Assembly: GCA_011800805.1 (NCBI GenBank)
Contig: MPNW01000343.1
Location: 104,520-117,534 of the forward strand
Source of the DNA: Hirudo medicinalis
Taxonomy: Eukaryota; Annelida; Clitellata; Hirudinida; Hirudinidae
Direction of reading: 5' to 3'
Length of the DNA: 13,015 bases
Of the stretch, positions 7,900-13,015 are shown piece by piece. The notes under the pieces were generated by a model. That model was not told the DNA's origin. It saw nothing but the letters and a program-made list of their open reading frames with translations, and searched no databases. The first letter of the stretch is position 1; each line of letters begins with the position of its first letter. The position numbers and the translations under genes were made by a program.

Positions 7900-8590
7900 C
7901 CGTATGCAGAGGTGCCTCGGTTCTTCATTTATCGCTATCTTGAACAGATGGGTCTTCAACTGACGCTCAAAGAGTTAAAGTGTGGGTTGAGACCAAATGA
8001 TGGGGGAGGTCGTTCCAGACAGCAGGCGAGGCATAGGCAAAACTTCGATTGACGATGGATGATCCGTGGAGTGGTTGTAGATGGATTGCGGAGGATGAAC
8101 AAAGGTGGTTGGGGATATGGCGGCGGTGAATGAGATGGTTGAGATAGGGAGGGTAGGATGTAGCTAGAGTACGATAAGTGATTAATGAGATTTTGAAGAT
8201 GATGCGAAGATATATAGGTAACCAGTGCAGTTGCCTCAGGCATTCAGAGCTGTTAAGGCTGGGATTGAGAAGAATGAGCTTGGCTAGATTATTTTGGGTG
8301 CGCTGAAGGGAGTGGATAAGTGAGGCAGAGGTACCGTAGAGGAGGGAGTTGCAGTAGTCAAGATGAGAGAGGACCAGATTGGGAGTCAAAGGTGACGCCG
8401 AGGAGTTTTAGGGTAGTAGAAGAAGGAAGAGTAGTGCTGGCATTGTTTATTAAAGATGGGATAGATTCTTGAGGTGTGTGGGTGTGCCGATAAACATAAC
8501 TTTGGATTTCTGTGGGTTAAGTTAAGAAAATTGATGAGATGCCAGTCGTTAATTGCATCTGTGCACTTACGCAGATTATCAAGTTGTTTG
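7900..8590 (-). pseudogene. LINE reverse transcriptase, C-terminal fragments
   Basis: Starting near 8590, the minus strand reads QLDNLRKCTDAINDWHLINF, the post-catalytic palm region, then KVMFIGTP and TTLKLLGVTFDS. After another break at about 8390 it reads LVLSHLDYCNSLLYG, LRQLHWLPIYLRI, FAYASPAVWNDLP and finally KTHLFKIAI in a shifted frame. This is the order of the L2/CR1 reverse-transcriptase C-terminus. The fingers and the YADD catalytic motif are absent. About 40 residues between VTFDS and LSHLDYCN are also missing. The fragment cannot encode an active enzyme. Confidence 0.85.
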
Positions 8591-8922
8591 GAGACACTGT
8601 GGNGAGGAGATTGTGGGATGATGGAAAATCAAGAGCGTGACTTTGGGAGTGAGTTGGGAAGGTGACGTGTTGAATTAATCCATGAGACTCGATTGCATCC
8701 TCCAGAAGGTGATGAATTCTTGTCTCCGAGCCAGGTGCGTTGAAATCCCCGCAGATGACAAACGACGTTGTGAGATGAGATGAAGTCGATGAGCTCTTTA
8801 AATTCAACGATGAATGAAGACGTAATGGGTCCAAGCGGGCGATAGATTGATGAAACTATGAATGATGTTTTGCGGGTGTTAAATTTGAGGTGAATGAAGG
8901 CTTTCAAATCCAGAGAAGTCAT
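8590..8922 (-). pseudogene. LINE apurinic-like endonuclease, C-terminal half
   Basis: The minus strand reads SSIYRPLGPITSSFI and, after a frame change near 8790, VICGDFNAPG (GDFN at 8750-8739), the Asp/Asn pair of the endonuclease active site. SQSHALDF follows, equivalent to the terminal S-H-x-LD motif. The N-terminal half with the N and E catalytic motifs is missing because of 5' truncation. Confidence 0.8.
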
Positions 8923-8930
8923 GATCTATT

Positions 8931-9500
8931 TTGGATGAGTCTGGATTGTTGCTTGTCTTCCAGATGAGTAATCAAAATCATTTGTTACAAAGGTTATTTG
9001 TCACACTTATGCCTGTCATTAGATTATTTGATTTTATGACATTTGTTTTAGACATGGTAATTACAATTGCTTTTTGGACTCAACTTATAAAACCACAAAA
9101 TATGACTTGCCATTGTTTCTTTTGTGCATCGAGACCAATATTAGACATCGTGTTGTTGCCTTTTTATGTGGGAAATGAAAGCAGCTCATCTATTTATGAG
9201 GCCTTGAGCATGATTAAGGAATGGAATCCACAATGGTGCCCCAGGCATTCATTATGGATGGCTCAGAAATGGAGTGAAAGGCTGTAAAGAAGCTTTTCCC
9301 GGGTTATTACCCAGATTGATAAGGAGTCTTGGATTTATGTAACATGCATTTATTCATTTCAGGATATTTTTTGTATTTAGGCAAATTTCACCAATCATGG
9401 CATGGATGGAAAAGTGCTCACAAGAATGGAGTTGTTCAAAAAGATACACTGTCACACTTGAATGTAAGTCAAGTTTGTCAAACAAGCCTCAATTTTGATA
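8931..9500 (+). pseudogene. MULE transposase, DDE catalytic core
   Basis: The core starts with a GLLLVFQ stretch, the usual lead-in, then DSTYKTTKYDLPLFLL with the first catalytic Asp at 9077-9079. VVAFYVGNE and IYEALSMIKEWNPQW follow. FIMDGSEME has the second Asp at 9257-9259, then an in-frame TGA and KAVKKLFPG. A putative intron (9303-9362) joins this to a LYLGKFHQSWHGW stretch, the equivalent of the family's YLCDFHREQAW motif with the Cys replaced by Gly. Frame shifts occur at a T5 run (about 9163) and at CATTC (about 9247). The motif order is diagnostic for MULE transposases, and the copy is inactive as it stands. Confidence 0.82.
9303..9362 (+). other. putative 60-base intron in the MULE transposase core
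   Basis: The acceptor is strong (ATTCATTTCAG); the donor is a bare GT (GTTATT). Splicing joins LFPG directly to YFLYLGKFHQ in frame, exactly as the conserved FPG-x-x-YLCDFH spacing requires. The unspliced reading hits stops. Confidence 0.6.
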
Positions 9501-9574
9501 ACCAATAATTTGAATTATATTCAGAATTTTGCTAGTTCCCCAACTGAGACCTAATTTTTGACAAATGTGTCAGC

Positions 9575-9978
9575 CTCGAAGACCTGCGATTTTTATGTTG
9601 AGAATCAAAAGTTCCAGAATTATGTTGAGAGGCAATGGTTAAAGAACGATTTAATTCAAGTGAGTTTTGAACAATGATAGGTGCATGCAAATAATTACTT
9701 GAAACCAGTGCTGAAATTCTTCATGTTTTCAACAGTCAAGGGATGGAAACATTGAATAGAGCCTTGAAAAGTTGTCAATAAGTTGTCCTCCAAATCAATG
9801 GTTTCCATCCTGACACCTTTAATAGTTTTTTAAAATGCATTTGCAAATGATTATGCCCTAATTAATTCTATCGGCAGCAAATATGTAAGGGAAAATGTGG
9901 CATTGTGCTCATCATGGAAGGACACCAGCAACATCAACCACCCTCAAGCTCTTTTCAATAACATGCTATGGATCTAGA
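9575..9978 (+). pseudogene. MULE transposase, region after the core
   Basis: Short in-frame pieces follow the family order: a FQNYVERQWLKN segment, then a VFNSQGMETLNRALKS segment corresponding to the TNNGxExxNRxxK motif, then a GSKYVRENVALCSSWKD segment. Frames change between pieces, and spacing is shorter than expected, so small deletions have occurred. The hAT insertion at 9980 ends this part. Confidence 0.6.
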
Positions 9979-9979
9979 C

Positions 9980-10310
9980 CAGGGGTGTCCAACGCATGGC
10001 CCACGGGCCAGAATCCGGCCCGCCATAGGTTTCTATTCGACCCGCGAAGCTTCTCTGATTTTGTAAAAATTTGTATATTTAAATAATAAAAAAATAATTC
10101 TAAAATAATTTTTTTTAAAATATTTTCAGTTTTTGATTTTTTTCTTTCTTTGCTTTTATACATATATCCATGCTTGTGCTGCTAAATAAGCGTGCTCTGA
10201 GCTTTAAAAGTAAACATTGTAATGGCCGCGCCGGCACATAAAAGACGGAAAATTGATGTTGAAAATCGCTCGTACAAAGTACATTTTGATGATTAATAAA
10301 TTTGCTCAAA
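9980..10310 (+). mobile_element. hAT (Charlie-like) transposon, 5' end fragment
   Basis: CAGGGGTGTCCAACGC at 9980, followed by GGCCCACGGGCC and CCGGCCCGCC, is the characteristic terminal sequence of hAT-Charlie-type elements. The middle is AT-rich, and at 10222 a transposase-like N-terminus begins. The element is cut off about 320 bases in, before the zinc-finger or catalytic regions, near an A-rich stretch (10307-10326). It splits the MULE transposase. The right limit is approximate, and no 8-base target duplication could be confirmed. Confidence 0.75.
10222..10296 (+). pseudogene. hAT transposase N-terminus, truncated
   Basis: ATG then 24 residues, with MAAPAHKRRKIDVENRSYK and a short acidic end before TAA. 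The basic KRRK-D-ENR opening resembles N-termini of Charlie-type hAT transposases and their domesticated relatives (GTF2IRD2/ZBED5 group). Everything after this is missing. The identification rests mainly on its position behind the hAT terminus. Confidence 0.5.
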
Positions 10311-10326
10311 AAAAAGAGAAAAAAAA

Positions 10327-11025
10327 CATCCCACCATCACTTGAAAACCGACCTCTGAAACTCCTCAAACATTTGAGAAATGAAAGAGAGAGGAGAGTAT
10401 GAGAGTCAAGGCAATGCCAAATGGCAAATACCTAATAAAAAGTGATGGTGGCAAGAATGAGTATGTTGTTGATTTGGGTATTCCCTTGTATGAGTGTCAT
10501 CGATTCCGGAAGAGCAGGTTGGTTTGCAAGCATATTCTGGCTGTTATGGAAAATCATCATGGTGAATACAATCGATATGTTGTTGTAAGAGTGATAGCAT
10601 TTCTTTTTCTAAAGGTGGATTTGATTGGGATTTGTTACCCAACCATTATAAAAATCACCCACTTTTTGTGATTGATGAAGTCTTTACTGGACTTAACATA
10701 ACTGAAATATGCAAAAATCGCTAACAAATCTTGTCCCGCTCTGATCAAGGTGAAGCCCCAACAACAAGGTGTGATACACTAAATCATAAACTTTTAAAAT
10801 GATACAACATACTATTTCTGGCACAGCCACAATAATTTTGACCTGCAAGACAATGTATTCATCTTGAAGGAAATGATGCAACAAGTGCAGAATTTTAGAT
10901 ACCTGGCCAGGGAAGCTGACAAAGAAATAATAAATAATGCTCTGCAGTATATGGCCATTATTCAAGAAGATGTAAATAGGTCACACCCAGGCTTAATATC
11001 ATTAGAAGGTGGTTTTGTTCTTTAA
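10327..11025 (+). pseudogene. MULE transposase, SWIM zinc finger and C-terminal tail
   Basis: An IPPSLENRPLKLLKHL segment (frame from 10328) shifts near 10395 into the frame of 10399, which carries YLIKSDGGKNEYVVDLGIP and the SWIM motif ECHRF...CKHILAVMENHH. SWIM domains are CxCxnCxH zinc ligands; here Cys33, Cys43 and His45 (counted from 10399) are present, but the first Cys is Tyr31. A putative intron (10562-10614) joins HHG to GFDWDLLPNHYKNHPLF, the usual follow-on. After a poorly matched stretch (10700-10797) a clean 75-codon frame (10798-11025) holds NVFILKEMMQQVQNFRYLA and a Glu/Lys-rich helix, ending at TAA 11023-11025; it fits the C-terminal helical tail. Confidence 0.72.
10562..10614 (+). 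other. putative 53-base intron in the MULE SWIM region
   Basis: Donor GTGAAT, acceptor TTTCTTTTTCTAAAG with a good pyrimidine tract. Splicing keeps frame and joins AVMENHHG to GFDWDLLP, restoring the spacing expected between the SWIM finger and the following W-D-x-LP motif. Confidence 0.6.
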
Positions 11026-11382
11026 CAAAATTTTTACCAATATTTTCATTTCGGTTCGGTTTATGTCCAAAATCTGTTTGGGAGTGTGCTCAACTTTGCA
11101 TTAGTTTAGTTGTGATTGCCTCCACGATTCACAGTTGAGGGCTGTGGTTGATGTGGAAATGCATATAATTAATGCGGATAATTGGTTGCGTCTATGTTTA
11201 CATGACATGTTTCCTAAATTTCATCCATTGCTACCGTTTAATCCTGGCTGCTCTAGTCATTAAACCTGGACATATCTACTGGATTTATAGAGTTTAAATG
11301 ATCTTGAACTCTCCCGACACTCTGATCAAATCAAATTTTCGTTCCTGCGCATGGACTACTGAACATCTCATTATCGCCATGT
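11026..11382. other. unassigned stretch between MULE and LINE remnants
   Basis: No family recognised. It contains one short open stretch on the + strand (11135-11263, TTG to TAA, 42 residues) preceded by TTCACAG, a possible splice acceptor. The peptide is rich in Leu, His and Pro (NWLRLCLHDMFPKFHPLLPF) and could be a terminal exon or unrecognised transposon sequence. The remainder shows no structure I can name. Confidence 0.4.
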
Positions 11383-11895
11383 TTGTTTACAGTTCGGAGC
11401 TTCTTCGCTCACTTAACCCGGCTCCTGACAATAGCCGAATTGAAAAAAACCCTAAGAAAAGTTCTCTTCAAATCCAAAATATGGCATCCCCGTAGCTGTT
11501 CCTCATCCAAAACAGGCAATGACCGTACTTTTACTTACTCACCTAGCACAAGATGTGAGCACTCTAAAATCACTCCCTCGCAACTTGAGATTGGATCGCT
11601 CAATTCAAGGTCCGCTGCCAACAAAGCTGCCCTCTTTCACAATATCTTCAAAAAAAAATCATCTCAACGTGCTTGCAATTACTGAAACCTGGATTCCTTC
11701 AGATGCACCCCAGGCGATCAAAGCTGACTTAGCTCCTCTGGGCTATAACATGATTCACCAGCATTGTGGACTCTCCACTGAGAGGAAAGTAAGAGGCTTG
11801 GCAGTTGTTGCAAAAGACAATCTTCAACAATTTCCAACCAAGCTCGGCTGTTTCGAGACCTTTGAGTTGCACTCAGTAACAATAATGTCACAGAC
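11383..11895 (+). pseudogene. L2/CR1-like LINE endonuclease, N-terminal half
   Basis: IGSLNSRSAANKAALFHNI (frame of 11383) carries the Asn motif of apurinic-type LINE endonucleases. After an A9 run at 11650-11658 the frame shifts to HLNVLAITETWIPSDAP, with the catalytic Glu at 11684-11686, then ADLAPLGYNMIHQH, GLAVVAKDNL and FETFELHSVTI. This is the L2/CR1 order. The fragment ends where Gypsy sequence begins, about 11895. It covers the half of the domain that the minus-strand LINE at 7868-8925 lacks. The left limit and any 5' UTR are uncertain. Confidence 0.8.
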
Positions 11896-12135
11896 TTGGT
11901 CTATCTTACACCCAGGAGTCACCATAATGAAGATGCTTGCTCGGAGGTATGTTTATTGGCAAGGAATTGACAGGGATATTGAAGACAGGGTGAAGTTTTG
12001 CAGTTCGTGTCAGCTAGCTGCAAAGATGCCTGTCAGGAATGAATTGTCACCATGGCCGACACCTAATTGTGCTTGGGAGAGGATCCACATTGATTTTGCT
12101 GCACCGATGGAAGAAATGATGTTTCTCATCGTGGT

Positions 12136-12314
12136 GGATGCCTTCTCCAAGTGGCCGGAGGTTGTGCAGATGATAACTTCAACGACCACTGCAACAATCA
12201 AAGAGCTGGGTAGGATACCCAAAGGTGCTCGTTTCAGACAATGGGACACAGTTCATACCTAAGGAGTTCCAAGACTACTGTCAGAAGAATGGAATCCAGC
12301 ACATCAGATGACCC
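12136..12314 (+). repeat. 179-base direct repeat in Gypsy integrase, copy 1
   Basis: Identical to 12619-12797 except for one base (C at 12258, G at 12741). It begins at the codons for DAFSKWPE and ends just after the in-frame TGA in both copies, with an offset of 483 bases. Both copies share the same disabling stop. Confidence 0.97.
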
Positions 12315-12618
12315 CCATATCAACGGCCAAGCTGAGCGTTTTGTAGATATTTTCAAAAGGACTCTTCAAAAGCTACAGGGGAGTGAGATGCACTTCAAAC
12401 GTTCCTACTGACTTACAGGACCACACTGTGTGCATCTTTATCAGGATTGAAGACGCCCGCAGAGAAATTCCTGGAAGAATATTGATAACTCCACTGAGTG
12501 ACATCCAACTCAAGAAAACAGGGACTCATCAGCTGAGGAAGCGAGAGACAGATCATGCACTGAAGATAATGTGTGACACATTTGACCTGCCATTTCTTCC
12601 ACCAAGTGAGACACCTCA

Positions 12619-12797
12619 GGATGCCTTCTCCAAGTGGCCGGAGGTTGTGCAGATGATAACTTCAACGACCACTGCAACAATCAAAGAGCTGGGTAGGATA
12701 CCCAAAGGTGCTCGTTTCAGACAATGGGACACAGTTCATAGCTAAGGAGTTCCAAGACTACTGTCAGAAGAATGGAATCCAGCACATCAGATGACCC
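12619..12797 (+). repeat. 179-base direct repeat in Gypsy integrase, copy 2
   Basis: Second copy of 12136-12314. It is preceded by unrelated sequence (CACCTCA) and followed directly by the LTR-like TGTGGTG. Read as a tandem duplication, the unit would be 483 bases, with the second unit cut after 179 bases by the LTR. Confidence 0.97.
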
Positions 12798-13015
12798 TGT
12801 GGTGTGTCAGCTCGATAGGCATGCGCACGCGCTTGCGCGCCTGCCTTTCGTTATACACAGCTACAGTAGCCATCTTGCCTTGTTGTAATCGCTTTTCTCT
12901 CTTACTACCTTCTCGGCTCGCGTTAATTTGGTTATAAGATGCTTGTTGACATTCATCCATCCGTTTGTTGCTAAACCGATTATTTGAATTAATAAAACAA
13001 GCGTCAACCTTAGTT
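12798..13015 (+). mobile_element. LTR-like sequence (Gypsy), 3' end outside the window
   Basis: It starts with TGTGGTGTGTCAG, as LTRs start with TG. A CG-rich segment (12822-12840), a C/T-rich stretch and a late AATAAA (12991-12996) follow, the usual promoter-to-poly(A) order of an LTR. Base composition changes sharply at 12798. No polypurine tract precedes it, so it is not an ordinary 3' LTR joined to intact internal sequence. It may be the 5' LTR of another copy, a solo LTR, or a rearranged 3' LTR. The TG...CA end cannot be seen. Confidence 0.6.
12822..12833 (+). promoter_or_regulatory. NRF-1-like palindromic site in the LTR
   Basis: TGCGCACGCGCT matches the known animal NRF-1 consensus YGCGCAYGCGCR at all but the last position. 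It lies 24 bases into the LTR-like sequence, a plausible promoter location. Function is inference. Confidence 0.35.

Larger units (their letters stand above)
7868..8925 (-). mobile_element. L2/CR1-like LINE, 5'-truncated and internally deleted, inside the MULE
   Basis: Minus-strand reading gives an apurinic-type endonuclease C-terminal half (from 8922), then, after an abrupt junction near 8590, the back part of the reverse transcriptase down to its C-terminus near 7900. The low-coordinate (3') end has a simple (TAA)n/(TTA)n tail at about 7870-7882, as many LINEs of these clades do. The MULE frame stops at about 7866 and resumes at about 8931, so the LINE is an insertion. A target-site duplication is not clear: TTTTTTAGGA on one side and TATTTTGGATG on the other are only loosely similar. 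One ambiguous base (8603) lies next to the internal junction. Confidence 0.8.
7343..11025 (+). mobile_element. MULE-type DNA transposon remnant with SWIM-domain transposase
   Basis: Successive + strand segments follow the order of a metazoan MULE transposase: N-terminal helical region (7343-7866), DDE core (8931-9500), the NNGxE-like and following segments (9575-9978), a segment ending in an ENRPLKLLKHL motif (10327-10398), the SWIM zinc finger (10399-10561) and a C-terminal helical tail (10798-11025). The chain is broken by a reversed LINE (about 7868-8925) and a hAT fragment (from 9980). Removing them restores the domain order, so both inserted into the MULE. Three apparent short introns keep the frame. 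There are also real breaks, including an in-frame TGA at 9275-9277. No terminal inverted repeats were identified, so the outer limits are those of recognisable coding sequence. A domesticated, later inactivated MULE-derived gene is an alternative. Confidence 0.8.
11900..12797 (+). pseudogene. Gypsy-type LTR retrotransposon integrase region, degenerate
   Basis: The integrase zinc-binding segment is seen as HPGVTIMKMLARRYVYW and CSSC (one of the two expected His is lost at the left junction). The core follows: IHIDFAAP gives the first catalytic Asp, then VVDAFSKWPEVV. The second Asp lies in LVSDNGTQF (12237-12239) in a different frame, and the Glu in GQAERF (12334-12336) in a third. An in-frame TGA and a short deletion separate the last two. 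TPAEKFLEEY near 12460 is a post-core piece. No protease, reverse transcriptase or RNase H was found. The upstream open frame runs continuously from LINE endonuclease sequence, so the left edge is a junction of two elements. Confidence 0.85.

Noticed and set aside
8474..8665. Plus-strand 63-codon frame containing the ambiguous base
   Set aside because: It is antisense to the LINE, whose motifs lie on the minus strand.
10693..10965. Minus-strand 90-codon frame
   Set aside because: It is antisense to the MULE C-terminal tail, which has the better coding signal on the plus strand.
11900..13015. Endogenous retrovirus
   Set aside because: Only integrase-type sequence of Gypsy character and an LTR are present; no envelope, and motifs such as GYPKVLVSDNGTQF fit Gypsy retrotransposons.

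Overview
The window is animal nuclear DNA, most likely from an invertebrate. Three genes or gene families support this: the end of a polyubiquitin gene, a tandem family of TATA-box-binding-protein (TBP) paralogues, and eight GT-AG exons of a mitochondrial-type arginyl-tRNA synthetase. The right half is a nested pile of transposon remnants (MULE, L2/CR1-like LINE, hAT, Gypsy). Introns are short (about 190-285 bases in the synthetase), so the host genome is probably fairly compact. I cannot name the species. One undetermined base (n at 8603) points to a draft assembly.

Layout. 1-134: last ubiquitin repeat, + strand, entering from the left, with a poly(A) signal at 180-185. 186-965: AT-rich spacer. 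966-4342: three-member TBP-like array on the + strand. Copy A (990-1781) and copy C (3560-4342) are intact and intronless. Copy B (2751-2894) keeps only a short N-terminal part. Short blocks upstream and downstream are shared between copies, so the duplicated unit was larger than the coding sequence. Both intact proteins have histidine where TBP normally has an N-terminal DNA-intercalating phenylalanine. 4550-4659: GC-rich patch followed by a possible first exon with a mitochondrial-presequence look. 4860-7290: C-terminal half of a RARS2-like gene on the - strand, eight exons. One exon has a one-base frame break. The 5' exons, including the HIGH motif, are absent from the window.

7292-13015 is transposon territory. 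A MULE-type transposase with a SWIM zinc finger runs from about 7343 to 11025 on the + strand. Its frame can be followed across apparent short introns of 39, 60 and 53 bases. A 5'-truncated and internally deleted LINE (about 7868-8925, - strand) and a hAT-Charlie-like 5' end (from 9980) interrupt it. Next come a + strand LINE endonuclease fragment (about 11383-11895), which runs in one open frame into a degenerate Gypsy integrase (about 11900-12797), and an LTR-like sequence from 12798 to the window end. A 179-base integrase segment is present twice with one mismatch.

Function. Ubiquitin, TBP and arginyl-tRNA synthetase are housekeeping functions with no evident joint pathway. The points of interest are the TBP paralogue expansion with an altered DNA-contact residue, the intron-bearing MULE transposase, and the order of nested insertions. 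Several frame breaks sit in homopolymers, so sequencing or assembly error competes with real decay as the explanation.
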